DNA of 64,000 bases from Streptomyces sp. NBC_01232 (lineage in GTDB: Bacteria; Actinomycetota; Actinomycetes; Streptomycetales; Streptomycetaceae): NCBI RefSeq assembly GCF_035989885.1, contig NZ_CP108518.1, positions 2,608,501 to 2,672,500 on the forward strand, given 5' to 3'. The position numbers were made by a program, and so were the translations under genes. Under the pieces are notes generated by a model. It was not told where the DNA came from. It worked only from the letters and a program-made list of their open reading frames with translations, and did no database searches. Numbering within the stretch: the first letter of the stretch is position 1; every line of letters begins with the position of its first letter. This document shows, piece after piece, positions 49,390 through 59,204 of this stretch.

Positions 49390-50748
49390 GTGGCCCTCCA
49401 CGACCCGGAAGCCCGGGACCTGCCCGCGACCGCCGGATCCGACGGGACCGCGAGCGCGCCCGGCCCATCCCCGCGTGCCGAACGCACCGCCGCCACCCCC
49501 ACCCCCACCACCGCCACCGCCACCGCTCCCCGCGACACCTCGTCGCATTCGGCGCCCGAGGAGCTGCCCAAGCAGGCACCCGGCCCCACCGGAACCGGCC
49601 CGGCCGACCCGGCCGGCGCACCCGGCCCCACCGGAACCGCAGCCACGGGCCCCGCCGACCCGGCCGCCCCCGCCCCGGCCCCCGACCCCGCCCCGGCAAC
49701 GCCCAAGCCGCGGTCGCGCGGCCACCGCCGGGCCGCTCTGCTCACCACCGCCCTCGTGGCGGTCCTCGCCCTCCTCGCCCTCTTCTCCGCGGGAACCGGC
49801 GCCTACGACATCCCCCTGCCCGACGTCCTCGCCTCCGTCCAGCACCACCTCGGCCTCGGCGGATCCCCCCTCGACCGCGTCGGCGAGAGCGTCCTGTGGA
49901 ACGTCCGCCTCCCCCGCGTCGTGCTCGCCCTGCTCGTCGGCGCCAGCCTCGGCTGCGCCGGCGCGCTCATGCAGGGCGTCTTCGGCAACCCCCTCGCCGA
50001 GCCCGGCGTCATCGGCATTTCGGCCGGAGCCGCCGTCGGCGCGGTCGCCGCCATCGGCCTCGGCCTCAGCTTCTTCGGCAACTGGACCATCACCGTCTGC
50101 GCGTTCGTCGCGGGCCTGATCACCGTCAGCTCGGTCTACCTCCTCTCCCGCAACGGCGGCAGGACGGAGGTCGTCACCCTCATCCTCACCGGCATCGCCG
50201 TCAACGCCTTCGCCGGCGCCCTCATCGGCCTGTTCGTCTTCTTCGCGGACAGCGGCCAGGTCAACCAGATCACCTTCTGGCAGCTCGGCTCCCTCGCCCA
50301 GGCCACCTGGCCCAAGGTCCTCGCCGTCCTTCCCTGCGCCCTGGCCGGCCTGTTCGTCGCCCCCTTCTACGCCCGCCGGCTCGACCTGCTCGCGCTCGGC
50401 GAACGGCCCGCCCGCCATCTGGGCATCGACGTCGAACGGCTGCGCCTCGCCCTCATCCTGGTCGTCGCGCTGCTCACCGCCGCCGCCGTCGCCGTCGCCG
50501 GCGTCATCACCTTCATCGGCCTGCTCGTCCCGCACCTGCTGCGCATGGCCAACGGCCCCGGCCACCGCTTCCTGGTCCCCGGCAGCGCCCTCGCCGGCGC
50601 CGTGGTCCTGGTCGCGGGCGACCTGGCGGCCCGGACCCTCGCCCAGCCCGCCGAGCTGCCGCTCGGTGTACTGACCGCCCTGCTCGGCAGCCCGTTCTTC
50701 TTCTGGCTGCTGCGCCGCACCCGCCGCAAGCAAGGAGGCTGGGCGTGA
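49390..50748 (+). CDS. hmuU: Haem/iron ABC transporter permease (FecCD family)
   Basis: 452 residues. From about residue 110 it is a standard FecCD/BtuC permease of ten helices: VLWNVRLPRVVLALLVGASLG, MQGVFGNPLAEPGVIGIS, ITFWQLGSLAQATW (coupling loop), ARHLGIDVERLRL and GVITFIGLLVPHLLRMANGP. The first ~110 residues are an unusual Pro/Ala/Thr/Gly-rich cytoplasmic extension not found in most FecCD proteins. GTG 49390 is 1 bp after the hmuT stop. The 3' end overlaps hmuV by GTGA. Confidence 0.94.
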   Translation: MALHDPEARDLPATAGSDGTASAPGPSPRAERTAATPTPTTATATAPRDTSSHSAPEELPKQAPGPTGTGPADPAGAPGPTGTAATGPADPAAPAPAPDPAPATPKPRSRGHRRAALLTTALVAVLALLALFSAGTGAYDIPLPDVLASVQHHLGLGGSPLDRVGESVLWNVRLPRVVLALLVGASLGCAGALMQGVFGNPLAEPGVIGISAGAAVGAVAAIGLGLSFFGNWTITVCAFVAGLITVSSVYLLSRNGGRTEVVTLILTGIAVNAFAGALIGLFVFFADSGQVNQITFWQLGSLAQATWPKVLAVLPCALAGLFVAPFYARRLDLLALGERPARHLGIDVERLRLALILVVALLTAAAVAVAGVITFIGLLVPHLLRMANGPGHRFLVPGSALAGAVVLVAGDLAARTLAQPAELPLGVLTALLGSPFFFWLLRRTRRKQGGWA

Positions 50749-51674
50749 CCAGCAGACTGACGGGGCTGCTCACCCGTACCCGGAGGACCGTCCCGGCCCG
50801 CCCCGCCCCCGGTGAAGCCGTCGCCGAGGCCGTGGACCTGCACGTCCGGCTCGGGCACCGCGAGGTCCTCGCCGGGATCGACCTGACCGCCCGGGCCGGT
50901 GAGGTGGTCGCACTGGTCGGCCCCAACGGAGCGGGCAAGTCCACGCTGCTGAGCGCGCTCGCCGCCGACCTGCCCGCCGCCTCCGGGGAGATCCGGATCG
51001 ACGGCCGCCCGGTGGGCGACTGGAGCGCCCCGGATCTCGCGCTGCGCCGCTCCGTCCTCCCGCAGTCGGCCGCACTGTCCTTCCCCTTCCCCGTGGAGGA
51101 CGTCGTACGGATGGGCCGCGCGCCCTGGGCCGGCACCCCCCTCGCCGACGCCGACGAGGAGGCGGTGGCCCTCGCCATGGCCGCCACCGAGGTCACGGAC
51201 TTCGCCGCGCGCCCCTTCTCCGCCCTCTCCGGGGGTGAGCGGGCCCGGGTCGCGCTGGCCCGCGTACTGGCCCAGCGGGCCCCGCTGCTCCTGCTCGACG
51301 AGCCCACCGCCGCCCTCGACCTGCGCCACCAGGAGCTCGTGCTGCGCATCTGCCGGGAGCGGGCCGCGGCCGGGGACGCGGTCGTCGTCGTCCTGCACGA
51401 CCTGGGGCTGGCCGCCGCCTACGCGGACCGGGCCGCCGTCCTGCACGACGGGCGGATCGCCGTGGACGGCCCGCCGGCCGAGGTGTTCGAGGGCGAGCTG
51501 CTGAGCCGCGTCTACCGGCAGCCGGTGGAGGTGCTCCCGCACCCGCGCACCGGGGCGCCGCTGGTGGTTCCCGTCCGGGCCGCGAAGGCGTCCGCCGGTT
51601 CCGCGGGTTCCAGCGGTTCCAGCGCTTCCGCCGGTTCCGCCGGTTCCGCCATACCGAACGCACACCTGACTTGA
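50745..51674 (+). CDS. hmuV: Haem ABC transporter ATP-binding protein
   Basis: ATPase of the haem importer, 309 residues. Walker A GPNGAGKST, Q-loop LPQSAALSFPFPVEDVV (the FPFPV run is typical of HmuV), signature LSGGERARVALARVL, Walker B LLLLDEPTAALDL and the switch His in VLHDLGLA. A 40-residue N-terminal lead and a Ser/Gly/Ala-rich tail (SAGSSGSSASAGSAGS) made by a short DNA repeat flank the domain. GTG start overlaps the hmuU stop. Last gene of hmuTUV. Confidence 0.94.
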   Translation: MTSRLTGLLTRTRRTVPARPAPGEAVAEAVDLHVRLGHREVLAGIDLTARAGEVVALVGPNGAGKSTLLSALAADLPAASGEIRIDGRPVGDWSAPDLALRRSVLPQSAALSFPFPVEDVVRMGRAPWAGTPLADADEEAVALAMAATEVTDFAARPFSALSGGERARVALARVLAQRAPLLLLDEPTAALDLRHQELVLRICRERAAAGDAVVVVLHDLGLAAAYADRAAVLHDGRIAVDGPPAEVFEGELLSRVYRQPVEVLPHPRTGAPLVVPVRAAKASAGSAGSSGSSASAGSAGSAIPNAHLT

Positions 51675-51791
51675 CCCCGGCTTGACCGTGCCATGGGCCT
51701 GCCGTGGAGGGCCCGTGACAGGGCCGTGTCCGGAGCGAAAACCTATGACCTGAATCACGGTACGAGAGGGTATGGGTGAGGTAAGCCTCGG

Positions 51792-51810
51792 TTAAGTTAG
51801 GTCCGCCTCA
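51792..51810 (+). promoter_or_regulatory. Probable iron box upstream of efeO
   Basis: TTAAGTTAGGTCCGCCTCA keeps 13 of 19 consensus positions of the iron-repressor site, 53 bp before efeO. A second partial palindrome GAGGTAAGCCTC lies just upstream at 51778-51789. Weaker than the other two boxes. Confidence 0.55.
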
Positions 51811-51863
51811 CCGGCCTCTCCCTCCTCGGGACGGCCCCTTCGCCCGACGCCAGGAGCCTCCGT

Positions 51864-53015
51864 ATGCGCCCCGCTCGCCTCACCGCCATCGCCGCAGCCA
51901 CCGTCGCGGCCGCACTGACCGCCGTCACCGGCTGCTCCCAGAAGAGCGCAGCGGGCGGCGACGACGTGATCAAGGTGGCGGCGTCCGACAGCGCCTGCGA
52001 GGTGTCCAGGACGGAGTTCCCGTCCGGCAAGGTGCAGATCGACGTCGAGAACAAGGGCTCCAAGGTCACCGAGGTCTACGTCCTCTTCCCGGACGCCCGC
52101 ATCGTGACCGAGCGCGAGAACATCGGCCCCGGCACCAAGGCCTCCATCACCGCCGAGATCAAGGCGGGCGACTACGAGATCGTCTGCAAGCCCGGCATGA
52201 AGGGCGACGGCATCGCCCAGAAGGTCAAGGCCACCGGCAAGGGCGGCGAGGAGAAGCGCAGCCCCGAGATGGACGCCGCGGTCTCCGCCTACCGCGGTTA
52301 CGTCGTCACCCAGGCCGAGGAGACCCTCCCCAAGGCGCAGGCCTTCGCGGACGCGGTCAAGGCCGGCGACGTCGAGGCCGCGAAGAAGCTCTACGCGCCC
52401 TCCCGCATCGGCTGGGAGCGCACCGAGCCGGTCGCCGAGTCCTTCGGCGACATCGACCCGAAGGTCGACGTCCGCGAGGACGGCCTGGAGGCCGGCCAGG
52501 ACCTGGAGAAGGACTGGACGGGCTGGCACCGTCTGGAGAAGGCCCTCTGGGTCGACGGCAAGATCACCGACCGGGAGAAGCAGCTCGCGGACACCCTGAT
52601 CGCGGACCTGACCGACTGGCAGAAGAAGGTCGGCCAGGCGGAGATCACCCCGACCTCGATCGCCAACGGCGCCAAGGAGCTCCTCGACGAGGTCGCCACC
52701 GGCAAGGTCACCGGTGAGGAGGAGCGCTACTCGCACACCGACCTGGTCGACTTCAAGGCCAACGTCGAGGGTGCGCAGCAGGCGTACGAGCTGCTCAAGC
52801 CGATCGCCGTGAAGAACGACCCGGAGCTGGTCAAGCAGCTGGACACCCAGTTCGCGGCGCTGACCGTGCTGCTGGACAAGTACCGCGCCGACAAGACCAC
52901 CTACGAGTTCACCTCGTACGACAAGGTCGGCGAGCCGGAGCGCAAGGAGCTCTCGGACGGCGTGAACGCGCTCGCCGAGCCGCTCTCCAAGCTCGCCGCC
53001 GCGGTCACCAAGTAG
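51864..53015 (+). CDS. efeO: Iron-uptake lipoprotein EfeO
   Basis: 383 residues. Signal peptide with lipobox TGC (LTAVTGCSQ) makes it a lipoprotein. Residues 35-130 form a cupredoxin-like domain (IKVAASDSACEVSRTEFPSG, GDYEIVCKPGM, two Cys), and residues 150-380 the M75 domain with the metal motif HRLEKALW (HxxE). EfeO is thought to bind iron outside the cell and pass it to the EfeU channel. First gene of efeOBU. Confidence 0.95.
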   Translation: MRPARLTAIAAATVAAALTAVTGCSQKSAAGGDDVIKVAASDSACEVSRTEFPSGKVQIDVENKGSKVTEVYVLFPDARIVTERENIGPGTKASITAEIKAGDYEIVCKPGMKGDGIAQKVKATGKGGEEKRSPEMDAAVSAYRGYVVTQAEETLPKAQAFADAVKAGDVEAAKKLYAPSRIGWERTEPVAESFGDIDPKVDVREDGLEAGQDLEKDWTGWHRLEKALWVDGKITDREKQLADTLIADLTDWQKKVGQAEITPTSIANGAKELLDEVATGKVTGEEERYSHTDLVDFKANVEGAQQAYELLKPIAVKNDPELVKQLDTQFAALTVLLDKYRADKTTYEFTSYDKVGEPERKELSDGVNALAEPLSKLAAAVTK

Positions 53016-53054
53016 CGGACAGGGACAGGGACGAGAAGCAGGCGGGAGAACACG

Positions 53055-54350
53055 ATGACCGAGTCGGACTCGGCTGCGCAGCAGCCCGGGCAGGACGGTG
53101 ACGGCGGCGCGCCGGTTTCCGGCGGCGCGCCCTCGCGGCGCGCGGTGCTGGGCTGGGGCGGGGCCGGTTTCGCGATCGGCGCCGCCGCGGCCGGCGGTGC
53201 GGTGGCTTCGTTCGGCGGCGGCTCGGACATGGTGTCGGCGGCGGCCGCCGGGGCGGCCGTGCCGTTCCACGGCGAGCACCAGGCCGGTATCGCGAGCGCC
53301 GTGCAGGACCGCCTGCACTTCGCGGCCTTCGACGTGAAGACGAAGGACCGCGGGGAACTGGTCGAGCTCCTCAAGGAGTGGACGGTGGCGGCCCGGCTGA
53401 TGACGGCCGGTCTGCCGGTCGGTGACGGCGGCTTCGGCGGTCTCCCGGAGGCCCCGCCGGACGACACGGGCGAGGCGCTGGGGCTGAAGGCCTCCCGGCT
53501 CACCCTGACCATCGGCTTCGGGCCGGGGCTGTTCGCCAAGGGCCGGTTCGGTCTGGAGGGCAAGCGCCCCGAGGCGCTGGTGGACCTGGAGCTGTTCCCC
53601 GGCGACAACCTGGATCCGGCCCGCTCCGGCGGCGACCTCTGCGTCCAGGCCTGCGCCGACGACCCGCAGGTCGCCGTGCACGCGATCCGCCAGCTGGCCC
53701 GCATCGGCTTCGGCCGCACCGCCATGCGCTGGTCGCAGCTGGGCTTCGGCAAGACCTCGTCGACCACCCCCGACGAGCAGACCCCGCGCAACATGATGGG
53801 CTTCAAGGACGGCACCCGGAACATCTCCGGCACCGACCGGGCCGCCCTGGACAAGCACGTGTGGGTCGGCGCGGGCGACGGCAGCGACTGGCTGACCGGC
53901 GGCTCGTACCTGGTGGCGCGCCGGATCCGGATGAACATCGAGACCTGGGACCGGACCCCGCTCCAGGAGCAGGAGGACATCTTCGGCCGCGACAAGGGCG
54001 AGGGTGCCCCGGTCGGCAAGTCCAAGGAGCGCGACGAACCGTTCCTGAAGGCGATGAAGCCGGAGGCGCACGTGCGTCTCGCGCACCCGGACACCAACAA
54101 CGGTGCGACGATCCTGCGCCGCGGCTACTCCTTCACCGACGGCACGGACGGTCTGGGCCGCCTCGACGCGGGCCTGTTCTTCCTCGCCTACCAGCGCGAC
54201 ATACGCAAGGGGTTCGTCCCGATCCAGCGCAATCTGGCCCGGTCCGACGTGCTCAACGAATACATCCAGCACGTGGGTTCGGCCGTCTTCGCCGTCCCGC
54301 CGGGCGTCCGCGACAAGGACGACTGGTGGGGCCGGACGCTGTTCGGTTAA
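53055..54350 (+). CDS. efeB: Dyp-type haem peroxidase EfeB
   Basis: 431 residues exported by the Tat route: SRRAVLGWGGAGFAIGAAAAGG is the twin-arginine signal. The peroxidase core has the GXXDG motif in MMGFKDGTRN near residues 250-256, the distal Arg in YLVARRIRMNIETWD, and the proximal haem His in the AHPDTNN region (HVRLAHPDTNNGA). EfeB oxidises Fe(II) or porphyrins outside the cell and may take iron from haem. Middle gene of efeOBU; 26 bp to efeU. Confidence 0.96.
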   Translation: MTESDSAAQQPGQDGDGGAPVSGGAPSRRAVLGWGGAGFAIGAAAAGGAVASFGGGSDMVSAAAAGAAVPFHGEHQAGIASAVQDRLHFAAFDVKTKDRGELVELLKEWTVAARLMTAGLPVGDGGFGGLPEAPPDDTGEALGLKASRLTLTIGFGPGLFAKGRFGLEGKRPEALVDLELFPGDNLDPARSGGDLCVQACADDPQVAVHAIRQLARIGFGRTAMRWSQLGFGKTSSTTPDEQTPRNMMGFKDGTRNISGTDRAALDKHVWVGAGDGSDWLTGGSYLVARRIRMNIETWDRTPLQEQEDIFGRDKGEGAPVGKSKERDEPFLKAMKPEAHVRLAHPDTNNGATILRRGYSFTDGTDGLGRLDAGLFFLAYQRDIRKGFVPIQRNLARSDVLNEYIQHVGSAVFAVPPGVRDKDDWWGRTLFG

Positions 54351-54376
54351 GCAACCGCCGGAGAGGAACAACCGCC

Positions 54377-55234
54377 GTGTTCGGCAATTATCTGATCGGC
54401 CTGCGCGAGGGGCTGGAGGCCAGCCTGGTCGTCTGCATCCTCGTCGCGTACCTGGTGAAGACCGAGCGCCGGGACGCCCTGCGTCCGGTGTGGCTGGGCA
54501 TCGCGATCGCCTGCGGGCTCTCGCTGGCCTTCGGCGCGATGCTCGAATTCGGCACCCAGGAGCTGACCTTCGAGGCGCAGGAGCTGCTCGGTGGCGCCCT
54601 GTCGATCATCTCGGTGGGTCTGGTGACGTGGATGGTCTTCTGGATGAAGCGCACCGCGCGCCATCTGAAGGCCGACCTGCACGGGAAGCTCGACACGGCG
54701 CTCGCCATGGGCACCGCCGCGCTGGTCGCCACCGCCTTCCTGGCCGTCGGCCGGGAGGGCCTGGAGACGGCGCTGTTCGTGTGGGCGTCGGTACGGGCCA
54801 GCGGCGAGGGTTCGTCGGCGCCGCTGATCGGTGTGCTGCTGGGCATCGGCACGGCGATCGTGATGGGCTACCTGTTCTACCGGGGCGCCGTGAAGATCAA
54901 TCTGGCGAAGTTCTTCCGGTGGACCGGCGCCATGCTGGTGGTCGTGGCCGCGGGCGTGCTCGCGTACGGGGTCCACGACCTCCAGGAGGCCCGTTTCCTG
55001 GGCGGACTGGGCGACAAGGCCTTCGACATCAGCGAGACGATCCCGCCGGACAGCTGGTACGGGACCCTGCTCAAGGGCGTCTTCAACTTCCAGCCGGACC
55101 CGACCGTCCTCCAGCTCACGGTGTGGCTGCTGTACCTGGTCCCCGTGCTGACGCTCTTCCTCGTCGACCGCGGACGCCCGGCGGCCGCGCCGCAGGCGCG
55201 GCCCGCGGACTCGGGCTCCACGCCCGCCGGCTGA
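54377..55234 (+). CDS. efeU: Iron permease EfeU (FTR1 family)
   Basis: 285-residue membrane protein with seven helices. The two iron-binding motifs REGLE are at residues 10-14 (LREGLEAS) and near 127-131 (GREGLETA). The cytoplasmic side has a His/Lys loop KRTARHLKADLHGK. EfeU takes up iron oxidised by EfeB. GTG 54377 has GAGAGGA upstream. Last gene of efeOBU, an operon form (O-B-U) common in Streptomyces. Confidence 0.95.
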   Translation: MFGNYLIGLREGLEASLVVCILVAYLVKTERRDALRPVWLGIAIACGLSLAFGAMLEFGTQELTFEAQELLGGALSIISVGLVTWMVFWMKRTARHLKADLHGKLDTALAMGTAALVATAFLAVGREGLETALFVWASVRASGEGSSAPLIGVLLGIGTAIVMGYLFYRGAVKINLAKFFRWTGAMLVVVAAGVLAYGVHDLQEARFLGGLGDKAFDISETIPPDSWYGTLLKGVFNFQPDPTVLQLTVWLLYLVPVLTLFLVDRGRPAAAPQARPADSGSTPAG

Positions 55235-55310
55235 CCGGCCGCGGGGACACTGCCCCCCTCTGCGGATACAGCCGAGGCCGACGGGCTGTGGTGAAGAGCT
55301 CGCGGGCCCG

Positions 55311-55934
55311 TCACCACAGCCTGTCGGTGTTTCCGGGGTGCAGCGGGACGCGGACGCCCGTGAAGGCGGCACGGTCCCCTTCCGGGTCGTCCGTGAAGAA
55401 GGCCGCCGGGACCACCTTGTCGAAGCCAGGGGCGTCGGTGGGCAGTGGGTCCTCGGGGGTTCCGCCCACCAGCACCGTTCCGGGCAGCACGGCAAAGCCG
55501 GCCGCCCCGTAGAAGGGGGCCAGGGGACGGTCGCAGCTGAACAGCGCCAGGTCCACGGCCGGGTCGGCCGCCAGCTCGGCGTGGGCCGCCGCCACCAGCC
55601 GGCCGCCGTGCCCGCGGCCGCGCAGCTCCGGCCCGGTGGCCACGGAGCTGAGTCCGGCGGCCCGGTACGTCCGCCCGGCGAGCGGGACCGGCTTGTACAG
55701 CAGCGACAGCGAGGCCGCAACCGTCCCCGCCCCGTCCACGAGCAGCATCGTCCGCGGGTGGAGTGCCGGGTCGTGGCCGGGTGCGGAGCCCGGCCAGGCC
55801 GCCGCCTCGATGGCGGCGACCTGCCGGGCCAGCTCCGCCGGCACCTCGGCCTCGGCGAAACGCAGGACCCGCATGCCCCGGTCCCGCTGTGCCTGCCGGT
55901 GGGGGGCCGGCTCCGGTCCGGTGTGCGCGCTCAC
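55311..55934 (-). CDS. GNAT-family N-acetyltransferase (aminoglycoside-type)
   Basis: 207 residues with one GNAT domain: GRTYRAAGLSSVATGPELRGRGHGGRLV (given as SSVATGPELRGRGHGGRL, the acetyl-CoA loop R-G-R-G-H-G) and PFYGAAGFAVLPG at the end. FSCDRPLAPFYGAAGF resembles AAC(2')-I aminoglycoside acetyltransferases, but that is only a family-level resemblance and no resistance is claimed. GTG 55934 overlaps the stop of the PhzF gene (GTGA), so the two are coupled. Confidence 0.88.
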   Translation of the reverse strand: MSAHTGPEPAPHRQAQRDRGMRVLRFAEAEVPAELARQVAAIEAAAWPGSAPGHDPALHPRTMLLVDGAGTVAASLSLLYKPVPLAGRTYRAAGLSSVATGPELRGRGHGGRLVAAAHAELAADPAVDLALFSCDRPLAPFYGAAGFAVLPGTVLVGGTPEDPLPTDAPGFDKVVPAAFFTDDPEGDRAAFTGVRVPLHPGNTDRLW

Positions 55935-56791
55935 GCGATCCGTACTCCCGCGCCGCCGACGCGCACCCGCGGGTCGCCCTCGCGCAGTTCCACGGTGAGC
56001 ACGCCGGGGCGGCCCATGTCCTCGCCCTGGTGGAGGGTGAGCACGGCGTCGGCCGGGACCAGGCCCCGCTCGCGCGCGTACGCCCCGAAGGCGGCCGCGG
56101 CGGCTCCCGTGGCGGGGTCCTCGACCACGCCGCCGACCGGGAAGGGGTCCCGTACGTGGAATTCGGCCGGGCCCGCCCGGTGCACCAGCTGGACCGTGGT
56201 GAGGTCCAGACGCCGCATCAGGGCCTCCAGCCGGGCGAAGTCGTAGGCGAGGTCCGCGAGCCGGGCCCGGGTGCGGGCGCCGATCACCAGGTGCCGGGCT
56301 CCGGCGTAGGCGATGGCGGGCGGGAGGGCCGGATCCAGGTCGGCCCCGGGCCAGTCCAGCGCGGCCAGTGCTTCGGTGAGGTCGGCGGCGCCGATCTCCT
56401 CGGTGTGCGGCTCGACGCTGGTGAGCGTGGCCCGCAGCCGCCCGTCCTCGGAGGTGACGGACACCGGTACGGTCCCCGCCTGGGTGGAGAAGAGGAGCTG
56501 TCCCGGCCCGATCCGCTCCCCCAGCGCCACGGCCGTGGCCACGGTCGCGTGCCCGCAGAAGGGGACCTCCGCCTTCGGGCTGAAGTAGCGGACGGTGAAG
56601 GACCGGCCCTCCTCACCGCCGAGCCCCTCGGGGGGAGCGGTCAGGAACGCCGTCTCGCTGTAGCCCAGCCCGGCGGCGATCTCCAGCATGGCGTGCTCGT
56701 CCAGTCCGGAGGCATCGAGCACGACCCCGGCGGGGTTGCCGCCGTCCGGGTCGTGGGAGAACGCGGTGTAGCGCAGCACTTCGGTCGTCAT
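55931..56791 (-). CDS. PhzF-family isomerase
   Basis: 286 residues, full length for PhzF proteins. Catalytic Glu in GYSETAFLT, the first glycine/His loop VPFCGHATVATAVALGE and the second DPATGAAAAAFGAYARE are all intact, as is GGNPAGVV at the N-terminus. It is the second PhzF protein of this window and differs clearly from the shorter one at 44.6 kb. Substrate unknown. Coupled to the acetyltransferase gene downstream, which suggests both act on one compound. Confidence 0.94.
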   Translation of the reverse strand: MTTEVLRYTAFSHDPDGGNPAGVVLDASGLDEHAMLEIAAGLGYSETAFLTAPPEGLGGEEGRSFTVRYFSPKAEVPFCGHATVATAVALGERIGPGQLLFSTQAGTVPVSVTSEDGRLRATLTSVEPHTEEIGAADLTEALAALDWPGADLDPALPPAIAYAGARHLVIGARTRARLADLAYDFARLEALMRRLDLTTVQLVHRAGPAEFHVRDPFPVGGVVEDPATGAAAAAFGAYARERGLVPADAVLTLHQGEDMGRPGVLTVELREGDPRVRVGGAGVRIA

Positions 56792-56832
56792 GACCGCCTC
56801 AACCCCGGCCGGCCGGGCGCCATTCCCGTCCC

Positions 56833-57594
56833 TCAGCCGCGGCCGATGTACGGCATGGCCGTCGCCATGACGGTCGCGAACTGCACGTTCGCCTCCAGCG
56901 GGAGTCCGGCCATGTGCAGGACCGTGCGGGCCACGTCGGCGGCGTCCATCACCGGCTCGACGGCCAGCTGCCCGTTGGCCTGCAGGATGCCGGTCTGCAT
57001 CCGCTCGGTCATCTCGGTCGCCGCGTTGCCGATGTCGATCTGGCCGCAGGCGATCCGGTACGGCCGCCCGTCCAGCGACAGGGACTTGGTCAGGCCCGTC
57101 ATCGCGTGCTTGGTCGCGGTGTAGGCGATGGAGTTCGGGCGCGGCACGTGCGCCGAGATGGAGCCGTTGTTGATGATGCGGCCGCCCTGCGGGTCCTGCT
57201 GCTTCATCAGCCGGAAGGCGGCCTGCGCGCACAGGAAGGCGCCGGTCAGGTTGACGTCGACGACGGAGCGCCAGGCCTCGTAGGTGATGTCCTCCAGCGG
57301 GACCCCGCCCGGGCCGAAGGTGCCCGCGTTGTTGAAGAGCAGGTCGAGGCGCCCGTACCGCGCGCGGACCGACTCGAACAGCGCAGTCACGTCGTCCGGG
57401 TCGCTCACGTCCGCCGGTACGCGCAGTACGTCGGCGCCGTCACCGGCGGCCTCGGCGGTCTCCTCCAGCGGCTCGGGCCGGCGGCCGGCCACGGCCACGG
57501 ACCATCCGGCGGCGGCCAGGGCCAGAGCCACGGAGCGGCCGATTCCGGATCCGGCACCCGTCACCACGGCGATCTTCTTCGTACTTTCGTCCAT
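56833..57594 (-). CDS. Short-chain dehydrogenase/reductase
   Basis: 253-residue NAD(P)-dependent oxidoreductase of the classical SDR type. Cofactor motif [28 protein letters not shown] (an Arg-Arg after beta-2, pointing to NADP), [23 protein letters not shown] with catalytic Ser, and [10 protein letters not shown] with Tyr-x-x-x-Lys. The substrate is unknown. Upstream of the PhzF-GNAT pair by about 40 bp on the same strand, so one operon is likely. Divergent from the Bcr/CflA exporter. Confidence 0.94.
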   Translation of the reverse strand: MDESTKKIAVVTGAGSGIGRSVALALAAAGWSVAVAGRRPEPLEETAEAAGDGADVLRVPADVSDPDDVTALFESVRARYGRLDLLFNNAGTFGPGGVPLEDITYEAWRSVVDVNLTGAFLCAQAAFRLMKQQDPQGGRIINNGSISAHVPRPNSIAYTATKHAMTGLTKSLSLDGRPYRIACGQIDIGNAATEMTERMQTGILQANGQLAVEPVMDAADVARTVLHMAGLPLEANVQFATVMATAMPYIGRG

Positions 57595-57702
57595 GGGGCC
57601 GCAGGGTACGTCACACGGCGCCCCGCTCCCCGGACGTTCCGATTGCTGAGAGCATGGGTCGGTCAGGGGTGCGTAGATCAGATGAGAAGACTGGAGTTCC
57701 GC

Positions 57703-59022
57703 ATGTCGGAGAGAGGCCCCGCGACGGCCCCCCCGCACGACTCGTCGCCCGCATCGCCCTCTGCCCCCACCGCCACGACGCCCCTGACGGCCGCACGCCG
57801 CACGGGCCTTCTGGTCACCTTCATACTCGGCGGGCTCACCGCCCTCCCACCGCTGTCCATGGACATGTACCTGCCGGCCCTGCCGCAGGTCACCGACGCC
57901 CTGGACAGCCCTGCCGCGACCATCCAGCTCACCCTCACCGCCTGCCTCGCCGGCATGGCCCTGGGCCAGCTCGTCATCGGCCCGATGAGCGACAAGTGGG
58001 GCCGCCGCCGGCCGCTGCTCATCGGCATGGTCGTCTACGTCCTGGCCACGGCGATCTGCGCGCTCGCCCCGACCGCCCAGCTGCTGATCTCCTTCCGGCT
58101 GCTGCAGGGCCTCGCCGGAGCCGCCGCGATCGTCATCGCACGGGCCGTCGTGCGCGACCTGTACGACGGCGACGAGATGGCCCGCTTCTTCTCCACCCTG
58201 ATGCTCATATCCGGGGCCGCCCCGATCATCGCCCCGCTCATCGGCGGCCAGGTGCTCCGCTTCGCCGACTGGCGCGGGGTCTTCGTCGTCCTCACCGTCG
58301 TCGGCGCGGTGCTCACCCTGATGGTCTGGCGCAGCCTCGGCGAGACCCTGCCGCCCGAGCGGCGCCACACGGGCGGCGTCGGCTCCGCCCTGCGGACCAT
58401 GCGCGGCCTCCTCGGCGACCGCGTCTTCGCCGGCTACACCCTCACCGGCGGCTTCGCCTTCGCCGCGCTCTTCTCCTACATATCCGCCTCGCCCTTCGTG
58501 GTGCAGGAGATCTACGGGGCTTCGCCCCAGGCCTTCGCCCTGCTCTTCGGGCTCAACTCCGTCGGCCTGATCCTCGTGGGCCAGATCAACGGCAAGCTGC
58601 TCGTGGGCCGGGTCAGCCTGGACAAGGTCCTGGCCGTCGGGCTCGGCGTCGTCGCGGCCTCCACGGTGGCCCTGCTGCTGATGTCGACCGGGGTGTTCGG
58701 GGAGGTCGGGCTGACCCCGATCGCCGCCGCCCTGTTCGTGCTGATGTCCGCGATGGGCGTGGTCCTGCCGAACACCAACGCGCAGGCCCTGATGCTGACC
58801 CCGCACGCGGCCGGATCGGCCTCCGCGCTGCTCGGCACCACCTCGTTCCTGGTCGGCGCGATCGCCTCGCCGCTGGTGGGCATCGCGGGCGAGGACACGG
58901 CGGTCCCGATGGCGCTGGTGCAGCTGGTGTGCGCGGTGCTGGCCCTGAGCGCCTTCTTCGGCCTGTGCCGCCCGTGGCAGAACCGCAAACCGCTGGAGCC
59001 CGCGGAAACCCGGATGGGCTAA
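57703..59022 (+). CDS. Bcr/CflA-family multidrug exporter (MFS)
   Basis: 439 residues, 12 membrane helices. Bcr/CflA signatures: [22 protein letters not shown], given as [13 protein letters not shown] in the first helix, [19 protein letters not shown] (MFS motif A), [24 protein letters not shown], read as [20 protein letters not shown] (motif C region), and [18 protein letters not shown]. Members export drugs such as bicyclomycin or chloramphenicol, or metabolites. ATG 57703 has GGAG 10 bp upstream; ATG 57682 is in frame but has no such site. Confidence 0.95.
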   Translation: MSERGPATAPPHDSSPASPSAPTATTPLTAARRTGLLVTFILGGLTALPPLSMDMYLPALPQVTDALDSPAATIQLTLTACLAGMALGQLVIGPMSDKWGRRRPLLIGMVVYVLATAICALAPTAQLLISFRLLQGLAGAAAIVIARAVVRDLYDGDEMARFFSTLMLISGAAPIIAPLIGGQVLRFADWRGVFVVLTVVGAVLTLMVWRSLGETLPPERRHTGGVGSALRTMRGLLGDRVFAGYTLTGGFAFAALFSYISASPFVVQEIYGASPQAFALLFGLNSVGLILVGQINGKLLVGRVSLDKVLAVGLGVVAASTVALLLMSTGVFGEVGLTPIAAALFVLMSAMGVVLPNTNAQALMLTPHAAGSASALLGTTSFLVGAIASPLVGIAGEDTAVPMALVQLVCAVLALSAFFGLCRPWQNRKPLEPAETRMG

Positions 59023-59204
59023 CGCGACCAGCGGGGGCATCAGCGGTGTCACGCCGTGACGGTTTCCGCTGGCCAGAGACACGGCGAGGCGTGCGGCCGG
59101 CTGGCGTCGGGGGCATCATTGCGGGCGATTCCCTTGGGCCGAACAGGTGGTCTTCGCCGCCCGGGTGCACGCCTCGTCGGCTCGGGTATGCAGAATGCTT
59201 TTGG

